Assembly: GCF_000210895.1 (NCBI RefSeq) | Contig: NC_015964.1 | Coordinates: 1,509,501-1,573,500 of the forward strand | DNA from: Haemophilus parainfluenzae T3T1 | GTDB taxonomy: Bacteria > Pseudomonadota > Gammaproteobacteria > Enterobacterales > Pasteurellaceae | Direction of reading: 5' to 3' | Length of the DNA stretch: 64,000 bases | Part shown: one piece after another, positions 49,307-58,298 of the stretch | Numbering within the stretch: the stretch's first letter is position 1 | Layout: every line of letters starts with the position of its first letter | Program-made: the position numbers and the translations under genes | The notes under the pieces: model-generated | Told to the model about the DNA's origin: nothing | What the model saw: only the letters and a program-made list of their open reading frames with translations | Database searches by the model: none

Positions 49307-50419
49307 ATGGCAACTGCTTTTTCTGAAAATTTAACGGCAGAACAACAATCTCAAGTTCTGCAAGTTTTCCAACAATTTCAACATCCAAGTTTGCAAAAAG
49401 ACTTAATCGCATTAAATACTTTGAAGAAAGTAGAAAAAGGCGGTGACGTATTACGTATTGAATTACAATTGCCTTTTGCATGGAACACTGGCGTGGAGCA
49501 AGTGAAACAGCAACTTTCTGATGCCTTATTAAAAGCAACAGATAGCAAAGAAATCAAATGGGTGGTGAATTATCAAATCGCAACCTTAAAACGTGCGAAT
49601 AATCAACCCGCTGTAAAAGGCGTGAAAAACATCATCGCGGTGACTTCAGGTAAAGGCGGGGTTGGGAAATCTTCTGTTTCGGTTAACCTTGCCCTTGCTT
49701 TACAAGCTCAAGGTGCTCGCGTGGGTATTTTAGATGCGGATATTTACGGTCCATCTGTTCCGCATATGTTAGGTGCACCACATCAACGCCCAACTTCACC
49801 AGATAACCAACATATCACCCCAATTAAAGCACATGGGTTATCAGCCAACTCGATCGGTTTCTTAATGGATGAAGATAATGCGACTATTTGGCGTGGTCCA
49901 ATGGCAAGTAGTGCATTAAGCCAGCTTTTAAATGAAACCTTATGGGATAGCTTAGATTACTTAGTAATCGATATGCCTCCGGGTACAGGTGATATCCAAT
50001 TAACCCTTTCACAACAAATCCCTGTAACGGGTGCGGTTGTGGTCACAACACCACAAGATATTGCGTTATTAGATGCGGTGAAAGGTGTATCGATGTTTGA
50101 ACGTGTGTCTGTCCCCGTGTTAGGTATTGTGGAAAATATGTCTATGCATATTTGTAGCAACTGTGGACACCACGAAGCAATTTTTGGCACTGGTGGTGCA
50201 GAAAAAATGGCACAAAAATACAATGTGAAAGTATTAGGTCAGTTACCGTTGAATATCCAAGTTCGTCAAGATTTGGATGCGGGTAAACCAACCGTAGTTG
50301 CAGCGCCAGACAGTGAAATTGCGAAATCTTTCTTAGATTTAGCAGAAAAAGTATCAACTGAGCTTTACTGGCAAGGTTCTGTGATTCCAAGCGAGATTTT
50401 ATTCCGCGAAGTGAAATAA
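49307..50419 (+). CDS. mrp: Iron-sulfur cluster carrier protein Mrp/ApbC
   Basis: 370 aa. An N-terminal MIP18-like domain (1-95) is followed by a P-loop NTPase with deviant Walker A TSGKGGVGKSSVSVNLA (near residue 115) and the bridging-cluster CxxC in HICSNCGHHEA (near 283). It carries and transfers Fe-S clusters. AAAGGAAT precedes the ATG. Ends at a paired-USS terminator. Confidence 0.95.
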   Translation: MATAFSENLTAEQQSQVLQVFQQFQHPSLQKDLIALNTLKKVEKGGDVLRIELQLPFAWNTGVEQVKQQLSDALLKATDSKEIKWVVNYQIATLKRANNQPAVKGVKNIIAVTSGKGGVGKSSVSVNLALALQAQGARVGILDADIYGPSVPHMLGAPHQRPTSPDNQHITPIKAHGLSANSIGFLMDEDNATIWRGPMASSALSQLLNETLWDSLDYLVIDMPPGTGDIQLTLSQQIPVTGAVVVTTPQDIALLDAVKGVSMFERVSVPVLGIVENMSMHICSNCGHHEAIFGTGGAEKMAQKYNVKVLGQLPLNIQVRQDLDAGKPTVVAAPDSEIAKSFLDLAEKVSTELYWQGSVIPSEILFREVK

Positions 50420-50441
50420 ATCACAAAAACACTATAAAAAT

Positions 50442-50480
50442 TAACCGCACTTTAGATCATCCAAAGTGCGGTTATTTTTT
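50442..50480. terminator. Bidirectional paired-USS terminator between mrp and the histidine phosphatase
   Basis: TAACCGCACTTT (50442-50453) and AAAGTGCGGTTA (50463-50474), perfect 12-bp stem with T6. Confidence 0.9.
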
Positions 50481-50492
50481 ATCTAACTTTGC

Positions 50493-51122
50493 TTATTTTA
50501 AATGATCCGCATCATTCATTTTCTCAACGCGAAAACCGTTCTCATCGTCATAATGTACAACACTAATTGATGTATTAATAAGCGATACCGATTTATCTTC
50601 ATCGCGGTGATTTTGCCACGTAGCACCGTTTAATAAGGCAAGCAATAAACGTAGAGTATGGCCATGCGACACAATGAGAATATTGCCTTGATTGTGGATC
50701 TTAATAATGTCGTGCAATGCTTTCATGGCTCGCTCGCCCAATTGTTCGAACGTTTCGCCGCCATTTACTTGAGCTTTGTAATTGGCAGGATCTTTAATGA
50801 GTTGTTTGAACTCTGGGTGTTCTCTTAACGTATCAACAACTTTGCCTTCCCAAGAACCAAAATACTGTTCATTTAAACCTTGATGATGGAAAAGGGGAAT
50901 ATCACGTTTGCCGATAATGTGAGAGGCAGTTGCGATAGTACGTTTTAATACGCTGGAATAAGCGGCAATGAAAGGAATATGATTAAGTGCAACACCTGTT
51001 TTTTTCGCACCATTAACGCCTTCTTCTGTTAAAGGGGAATCGCCATGACCTTGCATCAAACCTTCTGTATTCCAAACGGTTTTACCATGTCGAATAAAAT
51101 AAAAAGTCAGCTGTTTTTTCAT
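50493..51122 (-). CDS. Histidine phosphatase family protein (phosphoglycerate mutase-like)
   Basis: 209 aa. The phospho-acceptor His lies in FYFIRHGKTVWN (RHG at residues 11-13). Second catalytic His in ILIVSHGHTLRLLL (near 152), and the acid Glu in LNEQYFGSWEG (near 87). It resembles GpmB/CobC-type phosphatases; the substrate cannot be told, and true glycolytic mutase activity is unlikely. Confidence 0.85.
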   Translation of the reverse strand: MKKQLTFYFIRHGKTVWNTEGLMQGHGDSPLTEEGVNGAKKTGVALNHIPFIAAYSSVLKRTIATASHIIGKRDIPLFHHQGLNEQYFGSWEGKVVDTLREHPEFKQLIKDPANYKAQVNGGETFEQLGERAMKALHDIIKIHNQGNILIVSHGHTLRLLLALLNGATWQNHRDEDKSVSLINTSISVVHYDDENGFRVEKMNDADHLK

Positions 51123-51141
51123 TTTTCATGTCCATAAAAAA

Positions 51142-51169
51142 GATTAAGGAAGCCGAAACTTCCTTAATC
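51142..51169 (-). terminator. Intrinsic terminator after the macAB-OMF operon
   Basis: GATTAAGGAAG (51142-51152) and CTTCCTTAATC (51159-51169), perfect 11-bp stem with T6 on the minus strand. Confidence 0.9.
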
Positions 51170-51175
51170 ATGATT

Positions 51176-52543
51176 TTAACGAGAGTAATAACCTGCCATT
51201 GAACTATATACGGCATTTTCTGCCTGAATGATGTTGTATTTTGCATTCAAGATAGAAAGTTGAGAGCTTTTCTCTGTGTTTGCCGCAGCGAGCCATTCAC
51301 GTAATTCAGATACACCTGCATTGTAACGGTCACGATAGTATTTAGTGATACGTTGGTTATAGCTGTGTGTTTTTTGCAAGTTAGCAAAAGCACTTTGTGC
51401 TTGTGTGTAGGCGAAGTAGTTGGTATCTACATCGTTCAAGGCTTTAGTAATGCTTTGCTCGTAGTTTAAACGTGCGGTTTCATAATCGGCTTCAGAGATT
51501 TTCACGTTCCATTTCACCGTATTCCAGTTGAGGAATGGTAGGCTAATGCCAATTAAACCTGTACCAACTGGATTGTGCAATGCGTTACCGACTTTAGTGC
51601 CACTTGATGTTAAGCTGCCGCCTAAAGTCACTTCTGGGAACCAACCTTTTTCGGTTGCTTTCGCATTTTTGAATGCACTGCTTAAGCGATATTGATAGCC
51701 TTTCACATCAGGACGATTCGCAATGACAGAAACAGGCACATTTAAATTTACGCCCACATTTTTCACATTAAGAATGTGTGGGAAGTTGATATTTAATGCT
51801 TCTTCCGGTTTTAAGTTTAGTAAGTTACGTAAAGTTTGTTCCGCTGTTTTACGTTGTGTTTGATAGTTGATCAAGTTGTTACGAGCGGTTAATACAGCTT
51901 GTTGTGATTGATCCACACTAGCGCTGTCAGCGACACCTTGCGATAAACGACGTTGCATAATGCTGCTAATGTCGTTGTAGTATTTAATGGTTTCCTCAGT
52001 TGTGCTGATAGCGTCATTTAAATAAGCAATTTGATAATACGTTGTCACAACAGAGTTGATGAGTGAAAGTTTCGTTGCTTCTAAATCTTCAGCCGTTGCT
52101 TTGTGTGACCATTCTGCCGCATCAGCCGTATCCGCTAAACGTTGCCATAAATCTAACGTATAACTCACATTTAATGCACCTTGATGGCTTACTGCTGAGT
52201 TGCCACCGGTTTTCACATTTTTACTTGCGGAAGATTGGGTTGAACCACTAAATGCCGGAATTAAATTTGCGCCTGCAAGGTTTGCATTATATAGAGCACG
52301 GTTTACGGCAACAGACGCTTTGGCTAAATCTTTGTTGTTAACTAATGCTTGTTCTACCACACGATTTAATTGTGAATCATTGTAAAGTGCCCACCAGTTT
52401 TCTTTTACATTAAATTGTTTGGTGATTTCCGCATAATTTTGGTAATCCTGCTGGCTCGCTTTATAAGAATCGCCGATGTTAGCACAACCTGCTAGCGCAG
52501 TTGCCATCGCGATTGCTAAGGTTAATTTTTTCATTTTTAACAT
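51176..52543 (-). CDS. Outer-membrane efflux lipoprotein (TolC/OprM-type OMF)
   Basis: 455 aa. A signal peptide with lipobox LAGC (Cys19) makes it a lipidated OMF of the NodT/OprM type, unlike E. coli TolC. Two homologous OEP repeats span residues 45-240 and 260-450; NRPDVKGYQYRL in the middle is family-typical. AAAGGA lies 8 bases before the first ATG. It is last in the operon after macB, so it should be the dedicated exit duct. A degenerate USS hairpin in the 84-bp gap may lower its expression. Confidence 0.88.
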   Translation of the reverse strand: MLKMKKLTLAIAMATALAGCANIGDSYKASQQDYQNYAEITKQFNVKENWWALYNDSQLNRVVEQALVNNKDLAKASVAVNRALYNANLAGANLIPAFSGSTQSSASKNVKTGGNSAVSHQGALNVSYTLDLWQRLADTADAAEWSHKATAEDLEATKLSLINSVVTTYYQIAYLNDAISTTEETIKYYNDISSIMQRRLSQGVADSASVDQSQQAVLTARNNLINYQTQRKTAEQTLRNLLNLKPEEALNINFPHILNVKNVGVNLNVPVSVIANRPDVKGYQYRLSSAFKNAKATEKGWFPEVTLGGSLTSSGTKVGNALHNPVGTGLIGISLPFLNWNTVKWNVKISEADYETARLNYEQSITKALNDVDTNYFAYTQAQSAFANLQKTHSYNQRITKYYRDRYNAGVSELREWLAAANTEKSSQLSILNAKYNIIQAENAVYSSMAGYYSR

Positions 52544-52566
52544 GGATTTTTTCCTTTCTTTTTAAT

Positions 52567-52610
52567 TAAAGTGCGGTCAAAAATTAGTAAGAATTTTAAC
52601 CGCTCTTTTG
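52567..52610. repeat. Degenerate paired USS between macB and the OMF gene
   Basis: AAAGTGCGGTCAAAAATT (true USS) opposes AATTTTAACCGCTCTTTT (one base off). Possible partial terminator inside the operon. Confidence 0.6.
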
Positions 52611-52627
52611 TGTTTTACAAAATTTCT

Positions 52628-54559
52628 TTATTCTCGAGCAAGAGCTGTAATTGGATCTAATTGCGCTGCACGTTTTGCCGGCATATAGCCGAAGATCACA
52701 CCAATCAGGGTAGAGAAGACCACTGCAGCAACAATTGAGCCAGTTGAGAATGCCATCGTAAAATCAGTCATAAATACGTTAAATAGCAGACCGATTAAGC
52801 CCGAAAGCAGAATCCCCGTCACGCCGCCAATTAAACAAATTAGTACGGCTTCAATTAAAAATTGTTGCAGAATGTTAAATTGTCTCGCACCAATAGCCAT
52901 GCGCACACCAATTTCTTTGGTTCGTTCAGTGACAGAAACCAACATGATATTCATCACACCAATACCGCCTACAATCAATGAAATAAAGGCAATGGAAGAA
53001 ATAAGCAATTTCATTGTGCCAGTGGTACTTTCAATGGTTTGTTTAATAGTGTCACTATTCATGATGAAGAAATCTTTTTTACCATGACGCATGGTGAGCA
53101 ATTCAGTAATCCCTTTTTCAGCGACAGTAGTATTCACGGAATCATCCACTTTAACGGTAATCGAACCAATTTTTTTACTGCCCGAAATACGATTCATCAC
53201 GGTAGTGTAAGGCGCATAGAGATTAAGTGAACTACTTGCCCCGCCCATTTGTTTATCAGATACCACGCCGATAATACGTAATGGACGTTTATTAAACATC
53301 ACAATTTTGCCGATGGGGTTTTCATCTGGGAAAATGGATTTTTTTGCACTTTCATCGATTAAGGCTACTTGGTTGTTATCAGCAACATCTTGAGCAGAAA
53401 ATAAATTACCGGATTTTAGTTTTAAGCCATCTACATCAAAATATTGTTCGCCTACACCTTTTAAACTGGTCGAGGAGAAAGTCTGATTACCATAAATCAA
53501 TGTGCCACTTGATGAGCTATTCGGCGTGACACTTTGTACATAGCTTTGTTGATTTAAGGCAATGGCATCATTAATTGTGAGATTCTGCATTTGTTCAGCA
53601 CGACGATCACCAAAGCCTGTACCATTAAAGATGGTCATAGTACTTGTACCAATACCTTTAATATTCTCTAAGATTTTTTGTTGTGAACCATTTCCCAATG
53701 CTACGACAGAAACTACGGAGGTAATCCCGATAATAATCCCGAGCATGGTTAAAAGAGAACGCATTTTGTGGGCAATAATAGCACTCACAGACATACGAAA
53801 GGCTTCAACAAATTGATCTTTGCTGAACCCAAAGTGTGGTTTAGATTTGGTTGGATTTTCGACCGCACTTTTTACCGCTTCTTTTTGTGTATCGCCAATA
53901 ATTTCACCGTCTTTAATTTCAATCACGCGATTCGCACTAGCAGCAATTTCACGATCGTGGGTTACCATAATAATGGTGTGGCCTTCTGCATGTAATTGAC
54001 GCAGAATTTCCATTACATTTTGACCGCTTTGTGAATCCAATGCACCAGTGGGTTCATCGGCTAAAATAATTTCGCCACCATTCATCAACGCACGCGCAAT
54101 ACTCACACGTTGTTGCTGACCACCGGAAAGCTGGCTTGGTTTATTTTGCCATTTATCGCCTAAACCTAATTTTTCTAAAAGTTGTTTCGCACGAGAAAGA
54201 CGTTTTTCTTGCGATATCCCCGCATAAATTGCAGGCAAGGCGACGTTTTCTGCTGCGGTTAAACTCGATAATAAGTTATAGCGTTGGAAAATAAAGCCGA
54301 ATTTTTGGCTACGTAAATCTGACAGCTGATCTTTGCTTAATTCAATGGTTTCCTTGCCATTAATTTTGTAAGAGCCATTGGTTGCCGTATCCAAGCACCC
54401 GATGATGTTCATCAAGGTCGATTTACCCGAACCCGATTGCCCAATAATCGCGACGAAATCGCCTTTTTCAATATTTAAAGAGACATTCTTTAAAATGTGA
54501 ATGCGGTTTTCACCTTCACCGAAGTAACGGTTGAGATCTTTAATTTCAATGATATTCAT
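52628..54559 (-). CDS. macB: Macrolide/peptide efflux ABC protein MacB
   Basis: 643 aa. The N-terminal ATPase has Walker A GQSGSGKST (residues 38-46), signature LSGGQQQR (near 142) and Walker B ILADEPTGALD. A membrane segment near 270, a large periplasmic domain (about 300-510) and three C-terminal membrane segments follow. MacB is a mechanotransmission transporter that drives substrates through MacA and an outer-membrane duct. 18 bp after macA. Confidence 0.95.
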   Translation of the reverse strand: MNIIEIKDLNRYFGEGENRIHILKNVSLNIEKGDFVAIIGQSGSGKSTLMNIIGCLDTATNGSYKINGKETIELSKDQLSDLRSQKFGFIFQRYNLLSSLTAAENVALPAIYAGISQEKRLSRAKQLLEKLGLGDKWQNKPSQLSGGQQQRVSIARALMNGGEIILADEPTGALDSQSGQNVMEILRQLHAEGHTIIMVTHDREIAASANRVIEIKDGEIIGDTQKEAVKSAVENPTKSKPHFGFSKDQFVEAFRMSVSAIIAHKMRSLLTMLGIIIGITSVVSVVALGNGSQQKILENIKGIGTSTMTIFNGTGFGDRRAEQMQNLTINDAIALNQQSYVQSVTPNSSSSGTLIYGNQTFSSTSLKGVGEQYFDVDGLKLKSGNLFSAQDVADNNQVALIDESAKKSIFPDENPIGKIVMFNKRPLRIIGVVSDKQMGGASSSLNLYAPYTTVMNRISGSKKIGSITVKVDDSVNTTVAEKGITELLTMRHGKKDFFIMNSDTIKQTIESTTGTMKLLISSIAFISLIVGGIGVMNIMLVSVTERTKEIGVRMAIGARQFNILQQFLIEAVLICLIGGVTGILLSGLIGLLFNVFMTDFTMAFSTGSIVAAVVFSTLIGVIFGYMPAKRAAQLDPITALARE

Positions 54560-54577
54560 TAATTTTCTGCCGCACTT

Positions 54578-55756
54578 TTAGAACATTCTTGGACCACGAG
54601 GCATAGAGCCAACTTTTTCACCATTTGCGACTTGCGACACAATGACTTTTTCACCTTCGTTTAAACCCGATTTGATTTCAGTTTTGAAATCATTTTGAAC
54701 ACCGGTTTCAACTTCGCGAGGTTCAGGTTGATTTTTGTCATTCAATACATTGACAAAGCTTTTGCCATCACGTTTTTGAATAGCCATATTGGAAACCAAT
54801 AACACATCTTTCGCGTTGGCAATTTTGATGTTGTTTTCTGTCGTCATCCCGATGCGTAAAGTACGATCAGGGTTATCAATTAAAACATTAGCGTAATAGT
54901 AGATCGCACTGGTCGTGGAGCTGCTTGAGCTACTTAAAGATGATGTTGAAGAACTATCACTTGTCGTGGTATTGGCTGGATCAACAGAATCAATGACGGA
55001 GTGATATACAGTTTGACTATCCGATAAAATAGTAAAGCTAACTTCTTGACCTGCTTTAACTTTCGTAATATCGCCTTCTGAAATTTCAGGCTTAATTTTC
55101 ATTTTGCTTAAATCAGCAATGGTTACAATTGTTGGAGTCGTTTGGTTGGCATTAACGGTTTGACCTTCAGAAACGGGTACGGAAATAACAGTACCGTCCA
55201 TTGGTGCGGTGATTTTGGTATAACCCACATTGGTTTCTGCGGTATTCACTTCAATTTCAGCTTGTTTGATATTGGCTTCAATGGCTTCCATTTCCGCTTT
55301 CGCATTATCAAGGGTGCTTTTAGCTGTATTCACACTATCCAAAGAGGTGGCTTTTTGTGTATAAAGTTTTGATAAGCGGTTATAGCTTGAAAGGGCTACA
55401 TCGTAAGCGGTTTTCTTCGCTTTTAATTGTGCTTGATAGCTAACCAATGCCGCTTTTTTGGTATTTAAGGTATTAATTTGGGTTGTGGAATCAATATCAG
55501 CGATCATTTCGCCTTTTTTGATTTCTTGCCCTAATTTGACATAGAGTTTAGTGATTTTACCCGAAGCTTGGGCGCCGACATCGACTTCATTCACGCTTTC
55601 AACTGAACCAGACGCGACAACTGTTTTTTCCACATTGCCACGAGTAACCGATTCAGTCAGATAGGTCGTTTCTTGTTTGCTATTGCTAGAGAAAAAATAA
55701 TAAGCTGTGCCAGCAGCAACGAGTAATCCGAGTAAAATAAAAAAGCGTTTTTTCAT
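54578..55756 (-). CDS. macA: Periplasmic adaptor MacA with a serine-rich insertion
   Basis: 392-aa membrane-fusion protein. The N-terminal signal anchor (residues 4-22) is followed by a barrel-sandwich lipoyl half-motif (VGAQASGKITKLYVKLGQEIKKGE), a coiled-coil hairpin (about 92-178), the second lipoyl half (YTKITAPMDGTVISVPVSEGQTV) and a beta-barrel. Residues 263-283 are almost only Ser and Thr, in the beta-barrel region. First gene of macA-macB-OMF. An inverted repeat resembling a TetR-family operator lies between its promoter and start. Confidence 0.92.
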   Translation of the reverse strand: MKKRFFILLGLLVAAGTAYYFFSSNSKQETTYLTESVTRGNVEKTVVASGSVESVNEVDVGAQASGKITKLYVKLGQEIKKGEMIADIDSTTQINTLNTKKAALVSYQAQLKAKKTAYDVALSSYNRLSKLYTQKATSLDSVNTAKSTLDNAKAEMEAIEANIKQAEIEVNTAETNVGYTKITAPMDGTVISVPVSEGQTVNANQTTPTIVTIADLSKMKIKPEISEGDITKVKAGQEVSFTILSDSQTVYHSVIDSVDPANTTTSDSSSTSSLSSSSSSTTSAIYYYANVLIDNPDRTLRIGMTTENNIKIANAKDVLLVSNMAIQKRDGKSFVNVLNDKNQPEPREVETGVQNDFKTEIKSGLNEGEKVIVSQVANGEKVGSMPRGPRMF

Positions 55757-55784
55757 AAAGACTTTGTCATCCTAAATAAAAAAA

Positions 55785-55798
55785 TGAACGTTTGTTCA
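55785..55798. promoter_or_regulatory. TetR-type operator-like inverted repeat upstream of macA
   Basis: TGAAC-GTTT-GTTCA lies between a minus-strand -10 (TAGAAT at 55809-55814) and the macA start, about +4 to +17 from the expected transcription start. No regulator gene is adjacent. Confidence 0.45.
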
Positions 55799-55918
55799 GT
55801 GGGAGTGTATTCTAAAGGTAAACTTTTCAGTTTGCACGAAAAATCTTCAAGTTAGACCTAAAAATCCTAAAAAATTCAGTCTTAATTTAATGAAAGTGCG
55901 GTTAGTTTTGGGATCAAA

Positions 55919-55947
55919 TTCACAACGTCAGACTTTTCGTATAGAAT
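55919..55947 (+). promoter_or_regulatory. Putative glnS promoter
   Basis: TTCACA (55919-55924) and TAGAAT (55942-55947) with a 17-bp spacer, 33 bp before the start. Confidence 0.55.
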
Positions 55948-55979
55948 GGGGTAATTATTTTCAATTTATTGAGAAATTT

Positions 55980-57653
55980 ATGAGCAATACAGAACACACT
56001 CTAGAAAATGCGGAAAATACCCGCACACACAATTTCATTACTCAAATTATTGATGAAGATTTAGCTTCGGGTAAACACAAAAGTGTTCATACTCGTTTCC
56101 CGCCTGAGCCAAACGGCTATTTGCATATCGGTCACGCCAAATCGATTTGTTTAAACTTCGGCTTAGCAAAAGAGTATAACGGTTTATGTAACTTACGTTT
56201 TGATGATACCAATCCGGTGAAAGAAGATGTGGAATATGTGGATTCCATTAAAGCCGATGTGGAATGGTTAGGCTTTAAATGGGAAGGCGAACCGCGTTAT
56301 GCGTCTGATTACTTCGATGCACTTTATGGCTATGCCATTGAGTTAATCGAAAAAGGTTTAGCCTATGTTGATGAACTTTCACCAGACCAAATGCGTGAAT
56401 ATCGTGGTACTTTAACCGAGCCAGGTAAAAACAGCCCATATCGTGATCGTAGTGTTGAAGAAAACTTAGCGTTATTCGAAAGAATGAAAAACGGTGAGTT
56501 TGCGGAAGGTACATTAAGTCTTCGTGCAAAAATCGACATGGCTTCACCATTTATGGTCATGCGTGATCCCGTGCTTTATCGTATTAAATTTGCCAGCCAT
56601 CACCAAACCGGTGACAAATGGTGCATTTACCCAATGTACGACTTCACTCACTGTATCTCTGATGCGATTGAGCGTATTACACACTCTCTATGTACATTAG
56701 AATTCCAAGACAACCGTCGTTTATACGACTGGGTGTTAGAAAATATTAGTATTGAACGTCCATTACCGCATCAATATGAATTCTCACGTTTAAATTTAGA
56801 AGGCACGTTAACGTCTAAACGTAAATTATTGAAATTAGTGAATGAAGGCATTGTGGATGGTTGGAACGATCCGCGTATGCCAACGATTTCAGGTTTACGT
56901 CGTCGCGGTTATACACCGGCTTCATTACGTGAATTCTGTCGCCGTATCGGTGTGACGAAACAAGACAACGTCGTAGAGTATTCAGCACTTGAAGCGTGCA
57001 TTCGTGAAGATTTAAACGAAAATGCACCACGCGCAATGGCAGTGATTGATCCTGTTCGCGTAGTGATTGAAAACTTTGAAGGCGAAGAAACCTTAATGGC
57101 ACCAAATCACCCAAATCGTCCTGAATTAGGTGAACGCCAATTACCGTTTACGAAAGAGCTTTATATTGATCGTGCAGACTTCCGTGAAGAAGCGAACAAA
57201 CAATATAAACGTTTAGTATTAGGTAAAGAAGTGCGTTTACGTAACGCTTATGTGATTAAAGCAGAACGTGTAGAAAAAGATGCAAATGGTGAAATCACCA
57301 CGATCTTCTGTACTTACGATCCAGAAACCTTAGGTAAAAATCCAGCGGATGGTCGCAAAGTGAAAGGGGTAATTCACTGGGTATCTGCCGTGCATAATCA
57401 CCCAGCGGAGTTCCGTTTATACGAGCGTCTTTTCACTGTACCAAACCCAGGTGCAGCAGAAGAAATCGAAAGCGTGTTAAATCCAACCTCTTTAGTGGTG
57501 AAACACGGTTTTGTAGAACAAAGCCTCGCAAATGCAGAACCAGAAAAAGGTTACCAATTTGAACGCGAAGGTTATTTCTGTGCGGATAACAAAGATAGCC
57601 GCCCAGAGCACTTAGTGTTTAACTTAACCGTAAGCTTAAAAGAAGGCTTCTAA
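55980..57653 (+). CDS. glnS: Glutaminyl-tRNA synthetase
   Basis: 557-aa class I synthetase. HIGH in [16 protein letters not shown] (near residue 40) and a KMSKS-type loop in [11 protein letters not shown] (near 270), as usual for GlnRS. The C-terminal anticodon-binding barrels end LTVSLKEGF. The frame is open 30 codons upstream across a USS, but [10 protein letters not shown] matches the family start and lies below the promoter. Confidence 0.96.
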   Translation: MSNTEHTLENAENTRTHNFITQIIDEDLASGKHKSVHTRFPPEPNGYLHIGHAKSICLNFGLAKEYNGLCNLRFDDTNPVKEDVEYVDSIKADVEWLGFKWEGEPRYASDYFDALYGYAIELIEKGLAYVDELSPDQMREYRGTLTEPGKNSPYRDRSVEENLALFERMKNGEFAEGTLSLRAKIDMASPFMVMRDPVLYRIKFASHHQTGDKWCIYPMYDFTHCISDAIERITHSLCTLEFQDNRRLYDWVLENISIERPLPHQYEFSRLNLEGTLTSKRKLLKLVNEGIVDGWNDPRMPTISGLRRRGYTPASLREFCRRIGVTKQDNVVEYSALEACIREDLNENAPRAMAVIDPVRVVIENFEGEETLMAPNHPNRPELGERQLPFTKELYIDRADFREEANKQYKRLVLGKEVRLRNAYVIKAERVEKDANGEITTIFCTYDPETLGKNPADGRKVKGVIHWVSAVHNHPAEFRLYERLFTVPNPGAAEEIESVLNPTSLVVKHGFVEQSLANAEPEKGYQFEREGYFCADNKDSRPEHLVFNLTVSLKEGF

Positions 57654-57664
57654 TTCTAAACAAC

Positions 57665-57707
57665 AAAGTGCGGTCAAAAATCACGTAAATTTTGACCGCA
57701 CTTTTTT
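57665..57707 (+). terminator. Paired-USS terminator after glnS
   Basis: AAAGTGCGGTCAAAA and TTTTGACCGCACTTTTTT arms with a 10-nt loop and a T-tract. Confidence 0.88.
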
Positions 57708-57719
57708 ATTGGTTTCACT

Positions 57720-58160
57720 ATGCAATTTGAATCTCATTTTTGGCAAACAAAATCGCTCCTTGAAATGACGGAATCCGAATGGGAAGCCTTATGTGACGGC
57801 TGCGGAAAATGCTGTTATCGGAAATATATTCAAGGGCGGGGCAAGCGTGAAAAACTCTATTACACGCGTATTGCTTGCAATCTATTAGATGTGGAAACAG
57901 GAAAGTGTCGTAATTATCCTGAACGTTTTAAGATTGAGAGTGATTGCACCAAATTAACTAAAAAGAACCTGCCTGATTTTGGTTGGCTGCCGAATACTTG
58001 TGCATATCGTTTATTGTATGAAGGGAAACCTTTGCCAGAATGGCATCCATTAGTCAGTGGCGATCCTGATTCAGTGAAAAAAGCAGGTGTTTTAATTCAA
58101 GATGGTGTGCATGAAGAAGATGTGATTGATTGGTTTGAATTTGTAATTGAAACTGAATAA
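57720..58160 (+). CDS. YcgN family (UPF0260) cysteine-cluster protein
   Basis: 146 aa. N-terminal cluster CDGCGKCCYRKY (near residue 24) plus later Cys in RIACNLLDVETGKCRNY and SDCTKL form the YkgJ/YcgN-type metal cluster, probably zinc or Fe-S. Function unknown. It begins 13 bp past the glnS terminator. Confidence 0.87.
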   Translation: MQFESHFWQTKSLLEMTESEWEALCDGCGKCCYRKYIQGRGKREKLYYTRIACNLLDVETGKCRNYPERFKIESDCTKLTKKNLPDFGWLPNTCAYRLLYEGKPLPEWHPLVSGDPDSVKKAGVLIQDGVHEEDVIDWFEFVIETE

Positions 58161-58201
58161 TTCTGATTTAGGTGCTTTTTTATTCTCTTCAAACTTCGTT
58201 T

Positions 58202-58217
58202 TTTGATTTAGGTCACA
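58202..58217. promoter_or_regulatory. CRP-like site upstream of malQ
   Basis: TTTGA-TTTAGG-TCACA fits TGTGA-N6-TCACA with one mismatch. Its centre is about 60 bp before the expected transcription start, a class I activator position. Confidence 0.65.
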
Positions 58218-58234
58218 ATTTGCGAGATTGGCAA

Positions 58235-58262
58235 TTGTAATTCAACTGTGCTTACCTATAAT
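58235..58262 (+). promoter_or_regulatory. malQ-glgBX promoter
   Basis: TTGTAA (58235-58240) and a perfect TATAAT (58257-58262) with a 16-bp spacer. Confidence 0.65.
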
Positions 58263-58298
58263 ACTTAATAAGTATTATGTAGATATGTTATCAGTTGT

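Noticed and set aside
54908..54970. Simple-sequence repeat giving phase variation in macA
   Set aside because: The serine run uses mixed codons with no uniform repeat unit, so slipped-strand switching is not expected. No long tetranucleotide or homopolymer tract was seen in any coding start.
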